From assembly GCF_000471905.2 (NCBI RefSeq), contig NW_006499848.1, positions 4,230,567 through 4,294,566 of the forward strand: a stretch of DNA of 64,000 nt. The letters are read 5' to 3'. The notes below the pieces were generated by a model, which was not told the DNA's origin, searched no databases, and worked only from the letters and a program-made list of their open reading frames with translations. Below, piece by piece: positions 1 through 10,776 of the stretch. Every line of letters begins with the position of its first letter. Within the stretch, counting starts at the first letter, position 1. Position numbers and translations under genes: made by a program. The stretch is from Amborella trichopoda (Eukaryota; Streptophyta; Magnoliopsida; Amborellales; Amborellaceae).

Positions 1-1143
1 AAAAAAAAAAAAGCATGGAAGGAGGACGGTGATTAGATGGGCTTTTTCCATCTCACTAACTTTATTGTTATATTATTATTAGGATGAAGTTTCTATAGGG
101 CTTAGGCTTTTTGAAAACCTCCCATCAAATCCTCATTTGGAAAGAGCATTTTGGGCAGCAGAAATCTCCATAATAAATTAGAATCAATTTCTAAAACCAA
201 TAATAAAATTTGAAACCCATAAAATAGTATAAATCTTGTGAATCCATTAACACTTAACTTTTAAGTTGAAAATAGACGTTCTAGATTATTTGTTGCAATA
301 GACATGATTTTTAAAGCTTAAAACCCTTTTTTTTTTTTTTGACAGTTCAAGCTGAGATAATCAATCTAAAGGCTTTCCCGTGCTTGAATTGTAATTTTTG
401 ATGAAATTATGAGGAGAAGCTTTAATATGATCGGGCTCCAACTCTATCAAACCATTATCCTTAATATCATTGCTGAATATGCATATGTCCTGATGGGACG
501 TAGCATTTTTTTTTTTTCCTTGGCCCTAATGGTCAATAAAAATAGGAAATTTTATTAAACTACGCTTTTGCATTTCATCTTTTTACACTATCTGAGACTT
601 ATGGGTATTTTTTAATCGAGACAAATAATTCATATTTCATGACTACCGGGATAAATTTTTCTTAAAAATAAAACCTTCTTCACTTGAGAACAAAATGAAG
701 AGCATAGCAATCATAATATTTAGACGACTTCATTCTTTCTTCATTTTACATCCACTCATATGTACTGCATGTCCACAGAGAGACTCCTTTAAAAGCTTTA
801 AACCCATGACCCAAACAATGAGAGGAGAGAGAGAGGTACTAAGTTGAGAGCGAGACCCATTACAGTCATTAGAGATAGAAAGAGAAGAACCTTCAAGCCA
901 TAATAAAATTCAAAAAGGCTTTTTACTAAGAAAGAGCAATAATCCAATGCATGGAAATACAAAGACTACAGGTGAAGACAACATAGAGAGCTAAGATAAC
1001 AGATTTAGAGAGAGAGAGAGAGACTATTGAAACTCAATCTAGAGAGAGAGACTATCCTCCAAAAGAAAGAAAAAGAGAGATAAAAAGCCAATTTACAAGC
1101 AACTCCTAAGGACCACAATAAAAAAAGGAAAGGTTCTCTGAAT
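1..1143. other. Region downstream of the ERF gene
   Basis: AT-rich sequence without a recognisable gene. It holds short poly(A)/poly(T) runs and several (GA)n runs between about 820 and 1080. The part next to position 1143 should contain the 3' untranslated region of the ERF gene, which reads leftwards. I could not fix a polyadenylation site. Confidence 0.6.
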
Positions 1144-2154
1144 TCAAAGATTCTGCAACTTTGAAGCAAACAAATCTAGCAATGCAGGGCACCTTATCAA
1201 TTCCTCCATCATCCCCTCTGTCACTGCTGGATAACCCCCAACTCCCATCGCCTGAGAACAAAACCCACCATCACAACCAACAACATTCTTATCCATGCCA
1301 CCCTCCTGTAATTGCCTCTGCAAATCTAAATACATGCTCAAATGATCACTCTCTAATCCCTTGATCACCTCTTCCTCTACGTCACTACCCCGAAAACCCG
1401 CTGCATCCTCGATATTGCTGAGATTCCGCCCAAATTTTTCATCCGGTGATTTCTTCGGGAAGAACTGATGAATCACCTCTTGCAACAGGCCAGAATCTGG
1501 AGACTCTACGGAAAAGTCATCAAATTCTGGCAGTTTTCTAGCTTCCTCCACCTTTGCTTCGCAAACTGGTTCCTCCAGGAAGGGCAAATTCAGAGATTCA
1601 GGCCTCGAAATGGGTTGTGGAAGACACGAGGAAAAATCTCCAGAAAACAAATTTCCGGCTTCGGTTTTGGGTGCCACATTATAGCCCGAAACAAACCCCT
1701 GGAGAAGCATCATATCGATCTGATTTTTCTCGATCGAAGTCGATAACCTGTTTCCTCCATTACTGGAGCTCGAAGCAAGCCAGTCATAGCGACGAGGAGG
1801 GAGAGGGAGAGGGAGAGGGAGAGGAGGAGGTGGGGCTTTAGAGGGGAAGGACTGAAAGTGGAATGGGAAGTCAGGAGTGTTGGGGTAATTGAAGTTGGTG
1901 CGGGCCTTGACGCCACGCATGGCACGAGCAGCATAGTCATAGGCGCAGGCGGCCTCCTCCGCTGTGTCGAAGGTTCCGAGCCATCGCCGCTCCTTGGACT
2001 GGGGGTCACGAATCTCGGCCGCATACCTGCCCCAGGGACGGCGACGGACCCCGCGGTAGCGTGCTGCAGTGGACGGGTCCTTGGCCGCGGGTTTCTTGCC
2101 CTTGAGGCAGCAAGGGGAGGTGGAGTCGTGGTGGTGGCTTTTGCACTCGTCCAT
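1144..2154 (-). CDS. AP2/ERF transcription factor, ESR/DRN-like (group VIIIb)
   Basis: A nuclear DNA-binding regulator of 336 residues encoded in one exon; it starts at an ATG (complement of 2152-2154) and ends in TGA. One AP2/ERF domain spans about residues 32-91, with [18 protein letters not shown], the [12 protein letters not shown] strand-helix and the closing ARTNF. The AAEIRD spacing is that of ERF rather than DREB proteins, so GCC-box-like targets are expected. [19 protein letters not shown] resembles ENHANCER OF SHOOT REGENERATION / DORNROSCHEN proteins more than LEAFY PETIOLE or PUCHI, which usually have [21 protein letters not shown]-terminal [15 protein letters not shown] (near residues 217-231) matches the ESR motif of that clade. 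Known members act in shoot meristem and organ initiation; that role is inferred here from the family. A Pro/Leu run at about 108-120 is encoded by a short tandem repeat. Family: very sure; exact subgroup: fairly sure. Confidence 0.93.
   Translation of the reverse strand: MDECKSHHHDSTSPCCLKGKKPAAKDPSTAARYRGVRRRPWGRYAAEIRDPQSKERRWLGTFDTAEEAACAYDYAARAMRGVKARTNFNYPNTPDFPFHFQSFPSKAPPPPLPLPLPLPPRRYDWLASSSSNGGNRLSTSIEKNQIDMMLLQGFVSGYNVAPKTEAGNLFSGDFSSCLPQPISRPESLNLPFLEEPVCEAKVEEARKLPEFDDFSVESPDSGLLQEVIHQFFPKKSPDEKFGRNLSNIEDAAGFRGSDVEEEVIKGLESDHLSMYLDLQRQLQEGGMDKNVVGCDGGFCSQAMGVGGYPAVTEGMMEELIRCPALLDLFASKLQNL
1797..1830. repeat. (GAGAGG)n microsatellite inside the ERF coding region
   Basis: About five hexanucleotide units. 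Read on the minus strand they encode the alternating Leu-Pro stretch just after the AP2 domain. The unit length is a multiple of three, so copy-number change would alter protein length without a frameshift. Confidence 0.85.
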
Positions 2155-2560
2155 TTTAGAGAGAGAAAGCGAGAGGGTGATAGGAATTGTGAGCGAGAGT
2201 TTTTTAGAGAGAGAAATATATGGGAATTGTGAGGAGAGAGAGAGAGAGAGTGGTGGAAATGGTGAGAGGAGACTGGAGCGCTTTGGGAGGCAGCAGAGGA
2301 GTAATAGAGTTTAGAGAGAGAAAGCAACTCGCTTTGGTAATTATCGATCACAGCTTAAGCCCCAAAAAATGTAGAGAGAGAGAGAGAGAGAGTACTGTCT
2401 CTAAGGAAAATTCAACAGACAAACCATAGAAGAAGAGTTATAAGGTTTACGAGGAAGAGAAGGACGAGACAAGACTGAGATTTAGTAGAGAGAGAGAGAG
2501 AGCAGCCTGAAATTTAGAGAGAGAACGAAGAGAGAGAGAGAGAGATTAGGGAATGTAGAA
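2155..2560 (-). promoter_or_regulatory. CT-rich 5' leader of the ERF gene
   Basis: The roughly 400 bases between the TATA box and the ATG contain at least four (GA)n runs on the plus strand (around 2236-2250, 2380-2391, 2489-2501 and 2532-2545), so the transcript would be (CU)n-rich. GA/CT runs near plant developmental genes are known binding sites for BASIC PENTACYSTEINE (GAGA-type) factors; that is family knowledge, not shown here. The transcription start is inferred from the TATA position. Confidence 0.55.
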
Positions 2561-2589
2561 TTGGGAAGCGAAGGGGCGGCTCGCAGGTG

Positions 2590-2597
2590 TATTTATA
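2590..2597 (-). promoter_or_regulatory. TATA box of the ERF gene
   Basis: TATAAATA on the minus strand, in the context CTATAAATACACC, about 435 bases upstream of the ATG. This places the transcription start near 2560. Confidence 0.6.
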
Positions 2598-3188
2598 GAT
2601 TGGTGGGAGTGGCGGTTCCTCTAATTTATTTATGTTTTTTATATTTTATTTTCTTTTGCATTTTTCTGGAAATATATTTTTAATTTTTTAAAAAAAACTA
2701 ATTGATTTATACATGCAGCAGTGGGAACTCTAACGCGTAACCGTCCTTCTCTAGTGGTGGGAGGGTGGCGAGGCTTTCGAGGTATAAATTACCATATTAC
2801 CCTTGTCATATTCTACCGAAATTTCTGAAGTTTCGTTAAACTCGATTCTTAATTATACGTGGCTTTTTGCGGAATTTGTTAGAGCCTTCCTGCAGGGCAG
2901 CTTTCCTTCACCTGAAAGTTCAAAGTCAATGAAGAAAGGGGTATTATTCTATACACCCATTTTTACTTCTTAGGAAGAGGTCGAGTACTTTTAGCCACTA
3001 GATGTTAAAGCGGATGGTGTGTTAAGTTTGAGAATTTTCTTTTAAATATAAAAATCATATTAATAGTTGTGACATCTTTATACTAAAAGTAAATAGTTTT
3101 TTATTTTATTTTTTTGAAATAAAACAAGCATTTTATATAAAGAACATGTTATTAAATATAAAATAAATTATATAGTGTATGACCATTA
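2598..3188. other. ERF upstream/intergenic region
   Basis: AT-rich, no open frame of note and no transposon ends that I recognise. The proximal part is the presumed upstream promoter of the ERF gene. Confidence 0.5.
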
Positions 3189-3357
3189 ATAGAAAATAGT
3201 TGGTAAGTCTAAAAAGATACGGTTGAAAGTAATGAAAATAATATAGAGATTAATAGTTTCACTTAGGGTATGACCCATAATATAGTAGAATGATAAATTA
3301 AGATTCGTGTGGCTGATCCCAATAAATTTGAAAAAAGCTTCGATAGTGATGATAAAA
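3189..3357 (+). mobile_element. RTE-type LINE 3' end (relic)
   Basis: The sequence running into GTGTGGCTGATCCCAATAA and AAAGCTTCGATAGTGATGAT parallels, base for base in places, the 3' end of the longer RTE relic ending near 19240 (GTGTGGCCAACCCTAATTGG, AAAGCTTTGACGATGATGA). It corresponds to the last residues of plant RTE-clade reverse transcriptases (RIRVADP...LGKSFDDDD) and their GATGAT tail. 5'-truncated and frameshifted. Confidence 0.6.
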
Positions 3358-3931
3358 TTACATAATCTATGTGCACAATGTGTGGAGGGTCGTTGGAGAG
3401 CCGCAGACCATCTTCACCGGCCGTTTGTAAGGATGCTTGGTGGAGATGAGGTTATCTTAGCAAATAACTAGTTTGTGTATTGTTTGCTTACCCTTAGGCA
3501 TCGTCTCAGGGAAGGTCTAAAAAAACTCCAATTCGGATCGAAAATCGTTGGGGGTTAATTGGTTCCCATGAATCAGGTTTTTTAGTGGTCTAAATTGTTA
3601 GACTAGTGAGATGGTCCGCTCTCAATGATAATGATTGAGAGGAGACGCACTGAAAGATCTTCAAAATTATATAACTAGCCTAGATTGGGTCTCTTTTCAT
3701 TATGGTAAGCCATACGGATATAACGGTTGAAAACAATGATCTGGATCGATAATCACCGATACGGATCCGATTCAATGGGTGGACGCTTCAAGCCCCCTTG
3801 GAATCACCTAATAATGTTATCTGCTGTTAATTTACTGATTTTTTTCAAAGCCAAATTTTGGGTTTTGAAATGCTTGATCATATTAACATGTCTCGCAGGT
3901 GCTCCAAAATGCAAAGGGAATAATTATCTAC
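3358..3931. other. Intergenic, no feature recognised
   Basis: One 73-codon open frame (3727-3948) shows no family motif. I see no terminal repeats. Confidence 0.4.
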
Positions 3932-4318
3932 GGGTGAGATTTGTATAAGGTGCGGACTTTATGCCATATAAATAAGATATATCGTTAATTTTTGTTGAAA
4001 AGTATAGTTCTGGTATTGGAAACCTTAGGATGACATGAAAATCTATATTTTACCCTAATGATGAAATTTAAAATTAAAAAAAATGTTGTTCGAGTAGATT
4101 TATAAGCACTCGAAAATCCTGAAATAGACGGTCCAAAAAACTTATTACAACATACTATATTTTTAGGACCTGAATTATTAGTGTGTATATCTATATATCT
4201 CGAAATTGACATAATTAATTAGTAGTTTTCTAACTTCGTAAGACTCTTTTCATTTGGATCTTTGAGATGCACCTTTCTTTTATAATATAAGGTTGCAACC
4301 TTATATAAACTTTTTTTC
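3932..4318 (-). mobile_element. Family A MITE (Mutator-like), copy 1
   Basis: Begins GGGTGAGATTTGTATAAGG and ends CTTATATAAACTTTTTTTC, the two characteristic ends of a family seen more than ten times in the window (about 390 bp, imperfect terminal inverted repeats). Flanks ATTATCTAC and ATTAATTAT match at 6 of 9 positions, a decayed 9-bp target duplication. Confidence 0.6.
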
Positions 4319-4534
4319 ATTAATTATCAGCAGAGAGAGCTGAATGAACGTGAAAAAGTGCAAGCATATGACAATGTATCATTAACATCGTCATGGAATT
4401 ATAGCTAGAAAATACATAACCCATATCACCTCCCATTTATATGATCTCTATTTCTTTTAAGTGATGATATGCTTCAGATTTCTAAAAACAATTTGCTTTC
4501 ACGACAACAAGATGCTGAGGGATATTTATTTTTA
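4319..4534. other. Intergenic spacer
   Basis: AT-rich, nothing recognised. Confidence 0.4.
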
Positions 4535-4839
4535 GGAAAATTGTTTTATGCGGGCTGGATTGCATTTCTACCATATACGGTCGAGCGGGATAAAGCATCC
4601 ACATCTTAAACATGGATGCAAATAGATATTCCATCTAAAAACAAGTGTAATTAAAGGTCTAAATGTTTTTTTAATATAATTATTATTTATAATTTTTTTA
4701 AAAAAATCATATTCATGATCTCCATGTTAAAGTTTATATATTCTTTAAAAATTAAGATTAAATTGTATTTCAAAAATATATTTATTACCAAGCCCACATT
4801 TCTACAATATTTCGAGCTCGCTGCATAGAGACCGTGTCC
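4535..4839 (+). mobile_element. Family B MITE, copy 1 (305 bp)
   Basis: Starts GGAAAATTGTTTTATGCGGG and ends TGCATAGAGACCGTGTCC. It is flanked by TTATTTTTA (4526-4534) and TTATTTTAA (4840-4848), 8 of 9 identical. A second copy lies at 10934-11226. The roughly 9-bp duplications point to the Mutator-like superfamily; no transposase is encoded. Confidence 0.75.
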
Positions 4840-5090
4840 TTATTTTAAACTTTATCCAACGCTCTCGTATCAAATTTCTACACGTCCCCAAATTTCATTG
4901 TGATTCAATGTTTCAAAAGAAGATTAGAAGTGAAATATGAAACATGCTGCCTATTGCTCGGCGATATTTGACGACAGGCAACATAATCATAATAATTATT
5001 TATTTTTAGGTATATATATATGCGAAGAGAGAGAGACTCATGGCACATGGACTCCTTAGAAAACCATTTTTCATTTGGGTATATTAAAAG

Positions 5091-5605
5091 GGGCAAACTT
5101 TTGATGTCTCCCCTACAACATAAAACTTATGTACTTCCCCTTATCTAACATTCCATTCTAAATAGAGAGTTAAGATTGTCCCAATCATAATGTCACATCA
5201 CTACACTATTTTATTTTTAAGTTTTTTTCTATAAACGTTTTTGACACCAAAAATTGTACGTCCAATCCTCTATTAAACTCTGACTAACGAAAAATATAAA
5301 AAAAATATTTTCAATAAAATAAAATGACAAAAATTCTCCTGAAATTTTCAAGAGGTATTTTGATCATTATATTTTTATTGAAAAATTATTTTTAATATTT
5401 TTTATAGGTGCGCCCCAATAAGAAGATGGTACATACCACATTTCATATTCAGATAATTTGTATAAAAAAAATTAAAAATAAAATACTTTGAGACATAGAA
5501 TCTAAGATCAAACGGTGAGTGGCTCTTTTTATCAAAATTGGACAGCTGGATGGTAGGGGAAGTATAGATCTTCTATGATGTAGGGAAAGTATAGAAACCT
5601 TTCCC
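5091..5605 (+). mobile_element. Family C MITE, copy 1 (515 bp)
   Basis: Starts GGGCAAACTTTTGATGTC and ends TAGAAACCTTTCCC. Flanks TATTAAAAG (5082-5090) and TATTAGAAG (5606-5614) agree at 8 of 9 positions. Outer arms are inverted copies of each other (CTCCCCTACAACATAAAAC against the complement of the right arm). Non-coding; other copies are at 14025, 41890 and 50317. Confidence 0.8.
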
Positions 5606-5828
5606 TATTAGAAGTCCATAATTAATGTATTCAGGTACTACATGTATAATCAGTGTCATTAGAATTGGACTAGGGACCAAACTGGTGAGATGTCTACTTT
5701 AGTCAAAACCAATTTGTTTACTGATTAAACATGTTAGATTCGAATGAAAAAAATAAAGAAATATAACTAATAGTCTAAAAATAATTTTCTGGTTAAATAA
5801 TAGGGTAAAATATGAAGTACATTTGAAA

Positions 5829-6225
5829 GGAAAAGATTTATGTAGAACCGAGGCTCTAAGTAATCCAATTAAAGCGTACTTAAAAAAATAACTAAAAGAG
5901 GTTGTTTCCATGACCAAATATCTTCAAATTGATCATCTCAACATCAAGATTCATGGATATGAGAAAAAAAAAATAGATTTCAAGTTTTGGAAATCATACA
6001 TCTTGTAATGCATTTTTAGGTCATCGATTTTCAAGATTTTTCAAGTTTTCATAAATATGCTTGATCTACACGATTGTTTAGGCTTTAAATTTTATAATTA
6101 AGTATGAATATATGTTTTAAGGCTATCATAAAGATTTTCAATATTGGAATCATATTTCTTGATAATATTTGAAGCTGTGCTTTGCTTTGATTGTTTAGAG
6201 CCTCGATTGTATACAAACTGCATCC
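5829..6225 (+). mobile_element. Family A MITE, copy 2
   Basis: GGAAAAGATTTATGTAGAACC at the left and ATACAAACTGCATCC at the right. Flanks CATTTGAAA and TATTTAAAA match at 7 of 9 positions. The subterminal GAGGCTCTAAGTAATCC and TTGTTTAGAGCCTCGAT are inverted. Confidence 0.75.
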
Positions 6226-6261
6226 TATTTAAAATAAAATTAGCCCAAATTAAGTTAGTTA

Positions 6262-6345
6262 GTCAAACTAGTAAAAAACGGCTATTTAACTAGTCTAACT
6301 TGTAAAAAACGGCTATTTAACTAGTCGAACTAGTAAAAAACGGCC
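6262..6345. repeat. 31-bp tandem repeat, about 2.7 copies
   Basis: Units begin at 6262, 6293 and 6324 (GTCAAACTAGTAAAAAACGG and close variants). Confidence 0.9.
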
Positions 6346-6350
6346 TATCC

Positions 6351-6520
6351 AATAAATCAAAATTGATCCTATTTGATTTGGACCAGTGTTTTATAAATTC
6401 AGTTTTGCTTAGACTCGACTTGTTGATCCAAAGTAATAAATCAAAATTGACCCTATTTGATTTGGACCAGTGTTTTATAAATTAAGTTTTGCTTAGACTC
6501 GACTTGTTGACCCAAAGTTG
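6351..6520. repeat. 84-bp tandem duplication
   Basis: Two near-identical units start with AATAAATCAAAATTGA at 6351 and 6435. They sit directly behind the 31-bp array, so two tandem processes met at one spot. Confidence 0.9.
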
Positions 6521-6720
6521 ACTATGATTAGTTTTTTATATTTAACACACCTTTGCTTTGGACTAGACCAAGCGAAACAACAGCCTACGGTCCTAACGAC
6601 CAGCGCAATAGTTCTAACCTGATATATGTATAATGAGATAGGTGTATCCACCTTTGTAGCCAAAAAGCTAAGGGCATTGGAATACGGAAGCCGATTGTGC
6701 TAATGAGCATTTTGTGTAAG

Positions 6721-7022
6721 AAAAGTTTATATAAGGTTTCATCGTTATATTGTTGAAGTAAGGCGGTCTTAAAAAATCCTTTAAAAGAGTGTTTCGACAT
6801 TGAGAAATCTTTGAATTCATCATCTTGACTTTAAGATGTCTGATACGAATAAAAATTAAAATTTGATATCTAAAATTAGTACATATCTAGATTATTTATT
6901 TTCAATATTTTTTAATATTTATTATTTTTAAAATTTTAAATTTTATAATTAAGAATATAAATAGATTTTCAAGCCATTTTGGACATTCATAACTACATGT
7001 CTAGGCACATTTTATAAAAGCA
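6721..7022 (+). mobile_element. Family A MITE fragment/subfamily
   Basis: AGAAAAGTTTATATAAGG at the left and the family's internal order (a CATCTTGAC...AAGATGTC core, a two-thirds point rich in TTTATAATTAAG). The right end is degenerate. Confidence 0.5.
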
Positions 7023-7035
7023 CCTTATTTCTACC

Positions 7036-7332
7036 TAGGGTTGGCAACAGGTTGGGTCGTCGTCGGGTCCGGTTGAACTCGAAAAAATTGATATAGGACA
7101 GATCCGACCGAACCCCACCTAAAAATTTTAAAATATATATTTATTTAACCATATTTAAATGTATTTCATGTATTGAGATCCAAAAAATAATACCAGGCCG
7201 CGCACAAACCTATTGCCAAATAGCATTCAGGTCTAAGATTTTGACCAAACCCGACCTCTCAGGTTTAATTTTTAGACTCATACCCGGATCTCGATCGGGT
7301 CTTGGGTGGGTCCGGGCCTACTGCCTCCCTTA
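7036..7332. mobile_element. hAT-type non-autonomous element, 297 bp
   Basis: Begins TAGGGTTGGCAACAGG and ends in a sequence whose complement is TAAGGGAGGCAGTAGG. Flanks TTTCTACC (7028-7035) and GTTCTGCC (7333-7340) match at 6 of 8 positions. The interior has GGGTCGTCGTCGGGTCCGG-like (A/C)CCCGAC tracts on both arms. The 8-bp duplication and TAGGG ends are hAT hallmarks. Confidence 0.75.
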
Positions 7333-7514
7333 GTTCTGCCTACCAGTGTTTTTCAAGGGACATTGTAGAGAGAAGGAGAGAACCTCACTCAAGATCCAGG
7401 GGCCATCGATGCTATTTCTTCACATATTTTTGGCATTTCCCAGGCTATTTCTTCACATATCGTTGGCATTTCCCTATCTCTGAGACTCGTGGACGAATTA
7501 ATTTAGTTAACGTG

Positions 7515-7550
<36 letters not shown>

Positions 7551-8520
7551 AGGCTTTCTCTGTCCGTGGACCGTATGCATGCATGGAACGATGTTTCACC
7601 ATTCTTTTGTCGCTGCTCAGTTACTTGCAGGCCTGCACATCTCTCTAGGCCCTCCCTTCCTCAAACCCTAACCCTAACCCTAACCCTAATTTTGTCCGCC
7701 AAATAAAACCCCTTAACCCATATTTACCCACCAAATAAAAACCTAACCCTAATTTTCACATCCAATTTCCTAATAACCAGTGCCTTGACCTAGGGTTTTG
7801 GGAAGATCTTAACTTGATTAGTTGCCTCCAAGTACTGCGTGTATCCCATCCAAACCAGTGAGAACTTTTGGAGAGAGAGAGAGAGAGAGAGCGTAGACTT
7901 TTAGAGAGAGAGAGTTCTGATACATTCATGATTATCATTCAGAATGATTACCCTGCCGGCGCTCAGAATCTGTTCCCCTTTTGTTCTTTAAATATTTTCC
8001 CATGTAATTTCCTGTTTGTATTATCTTAGTTTACCAAAATGGGTTGTTTTTGGGGAGCCCAAGAGCTCTCTCTCTCTCTTCCTCTCTCTTATTTTACTGG
8101 TTTGTCCACTGTTTACTCTTTTTGGGTTTTAGGGCTGGAAACCAAGGTTTTAGTGGATCACATGGGCTTGTCTGATCTAGGGTTTGTAGGGCTTCTAAGG
8201 GTTAGTAGGTGGACGGATTAAAGGCTCCTTAGCTGTACTCAGGTCGTAGAAATGTCTCTAGCATGCCTACTTATATTTTATAATACAAATCCAAGTACCC
8301 AACAAACTTTTCTAACATGTAATTTCCTATTTTTATAGGCTTAGCCTTTTGGGGTTCAATTAAATTCACAATATAGAGTGGAGACACTCAAATAACATAT
8401 TTAGCTTGCCCTAATCACAAATCTCTTACAAGTTTCTTTTTATTTATGAGAAAAAGATGCAACCAATTGACCCATTTCTCTTGAATACTCTCTGTCTCTA
8501 AAAATTTCTTAGGCGTAATC
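7333..8520. other. CT-rich intergenic tract with telomere-like repeat
   Basis: Contains (CT)n at about 7520-7548, four exact CCCTAA units at 7666-7689, scattered CCTAACCCTAA words, and (GA)n at 7872-7910. Open frames here are low-complexity Ser/Leu translations of these runs. I see no gene. Confidence 0.6.
7666..7689. repeat. (CCCTAA)4 telomere-like tract
   Basis: Four uninterrupted 6-bp units. The common plant telomere unit is 7 bp (CCCTAAA), so this is the 6-bp type, but a run this short may be chance or a telo-box cluster. Confidence 0.85.
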
Positions 8521-8990
8521 TTTTTTCTTTTTTTTTGTTTTGGGTAAGTGAGGATATCAAGCCCCTACCGGTTTTTTAACGAATCAAAAGAAATATTACA
8601 TCGACAATTCTTAACAATAAAACAGTAGCAACATCACATAATATGAAAGGCATTACAAAATCAAGAGGGAGCAAAGTTCTTATATAACTGCAAAGGAACA
8701 CTAGCAACATGAGATAAAATAAAAAGCATTACAAAATCAGGGGGCACGCACACTACACATTGCTTCATTCAAAGAGACGGCACAGGATACACATTGCTTC
8801 ATTCAAAGTGACGACTGCTTTAGCTTAAGAGTTGGCAACCATATTAGCCTCTCTCTAAGTGACGACTGCTTTGGCCTAAGAGTCGACAACCATATTAGCC
8901 TCTCTCTAAACATGTAGAAGGGTACATTTTCTCTCTCTACCCAGTATTCAAGGGGTGCAAGTTGCAGGGTGTGACCTTGATGATGGGCTA
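8521..8990 (-). mobile_element. L1-type LINE 3' end (5'-truncated)
   Basis: On the minus strand the end of a plant LINE RNase H domain can be read (REANMVVDS, AKAVVT), followed by a 3' untranslated part and a poly(A) tract (plus-strand T run at 8521-8538). The same motif is duplicated in tandem (see 8808-8909). Stops interrupt the frame. The 5' limit near 8990 is approximate. Confidence 0.65.
8808..8909 (-). repeat. 51-bp tandem duplication in the LINE RNase H region
   Basis: Units start with GTGACGACTGCTTT at 8808 and 8859. On the minus strand each encodes one copy of REANMV...AKAVVT (17 codons), so the duplication keeps frame. Confidence 0.85.
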
Positions 8991-9709
8991 GATTTTGTGA
9001 CCTCCAAATTCAAATGGTTCAATCACAAGATATTGGTACTAATTTTTTGTCCCCAATTAAATAATAGGCAGTTCCCTTCCCATTGAAATAAATAAATTAG
9101 AAATGAAAGAGCAATAGAAGAGAATGTCTATCACACAGTGGTGGGGTCATAAACCATAAAGGCCAAGCCAGAAGCCCAAACTAGATCTCAACGACAAATG
9201 CAGATCTTGTCAGGAGAGAAATAGAATCAACAGGAACCAGCTTTTTTTGCAGAAGAATGAATGTATCTCTTTCTCTCTCTAAAGGATTAATCTCTCTCTC
9301 TTTTCTTTTCAAGTTCTCTATTTTTTTTGAAGGGGAGAGTACTTTGTGCAGGGGTTCCTGTAAATTGATAAGCATTTTAATGGTGGAGAGAAAATGGAAT
9401 GTCTGTCATCTGCCTTCTGGTTCTCCTCCAATTGTGCGTGGTGTGGCATGTGATGTTCTTCTCATGCACGTCCAATCTCTACTCTTTCTCTCTCTAATCT
9501 CATGTCTTTCTCTCTCTAACTAGCACGTGACCTCTTCTCATGCACGTCCAATCTCCATGCTCCTCTCTAAGTGGCACGTGACACTCCCTCATGCACGTCC
9601 AATCTCTAGGGTTTCTCTACTATCTCTTTTTATTTAATGCTCAGTTCAAATTTCAAACTTCAAATCATAATGGGGTTTTTCTCCTATTTTCATTTTTTTT
9701 ATTTTTAAA
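8991..9709. other. CT-rich region with repeated G-box words
   Basis: CATGCACGTCCAATCTC occurs at 9463, 9539 and 9590, and GCACGTGAC (with a CACGTG G-box) at 9523-9531 and 9574-9582. This resembles a short regulatory repeat, but I see no gene downstream on either strand. Confidence 0.5.
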
Positions 9710-10095
9710 AGAAAATTTTTTTATAAGGTTGCAATCTTAAAATGTAGAACTAAAGACACACCTAAAAAATTATAAAAAAATGTTATTTTAATTACTCTTT
9801 AATTGATCATCTTGACATTTAGATAAATGAGTATGAAAGAAATAAAGATTTTGAATGTAAAAAATAGTACATCTTACAACATATTATTCAGATTGTCCAT
9901 TATCAAGATTTTCATATATTTATATATCTACTTGTTTTTAGCTATTTTTGGAGTTTAAAATTTTATAATTAGATACGAAAATAGATTTTGAGTAATCCTA
10001 AGAATTTTTTATATGAAAATTATATGTTATGATAAATTTTGGAGGTGTGCCTCAATTGGATTGTTTAGAGTTGCAACCTTATAAAAACTATACCC
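9710..10095 (+). mobile_element. Family A MITE, copy 3 (386 bp)
   Basis: Flanked by perfect 9-bp duplications ATTTTTAAA (9701-9709 and 10096-10104). Subterminal ATAAGGTTGCAATCTTAAAA and GAGTTGCAACCTTATAAA are inverted. Confidence 0.85.
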
Positions 10096-10776
10096 ATTTT
10101 TAAATATTTTCGATTTTACTTGATATTTTTCTTTTAAATATCTCGTGGGCTTTCGCACCATGTATTTATTATCTCCAGAGAAGAAATTGAGGAGTTAATG
10201 GAAAAGATTGAAAGAGGACACCTTAGAAAGAGGAAGTTTAACTTTTTGACAATTTTTTAATTTTGTTGGAACTTTTTTTTGGGGTGGTTTTCAAAAGGTA
10301 CAGCTGGGGTTGTCTGGGCTTCAAAAGAAGATGGGATTGATGGTTTTTTTTTCTCTCAAGATTTTTCAACTATTTGGCGACGACTAAATGCCCATCATAT
10401 CGTCCCAAAATTACGAAATGTAAATGATCTCCTTATTAATAGCTGTGATTTGAGGTTTTTATTTATTTTTCCTGAGTTTTTGTACATGGAAAATCTCTCT
10501 TTTATTTATTTATTTGAGCTATAAAATATCTTGATTAAATATGCCAGTATCTGCATATCTATACATTATGAGGTTGTTGGATGTATATCATTGATGGATA
10601 AATCACGGATAATTTATCGTTTTCAATAAAATGAACGGAGTTAATGTTTTGTTTGTGATTTAGAGGTGCATCTTTTAAAATTACTGGGACAAATTTTCAT
10701 GAAGCTTTACATATAATTTTATCTTTTTGAAAGCCTTTAAGTAGAAAAATTACTAAAAATTTATGTAAATAAATAA
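10096..10776. other. Intergenic, no feature recognised
   Basis: AT-rich. The 81-codon open frame at 10279 has no recognisable motif. Confidence 0.4.

Noticed and set aside
1710..2351. 213-codon open frame overlapping the ERF gene on the same strand in another frame
   Set aside because: It starts with GTG, is a Ser/Leu/Pro/Arg-rich shadow of the GC-rich AP2 region, and has no domain.
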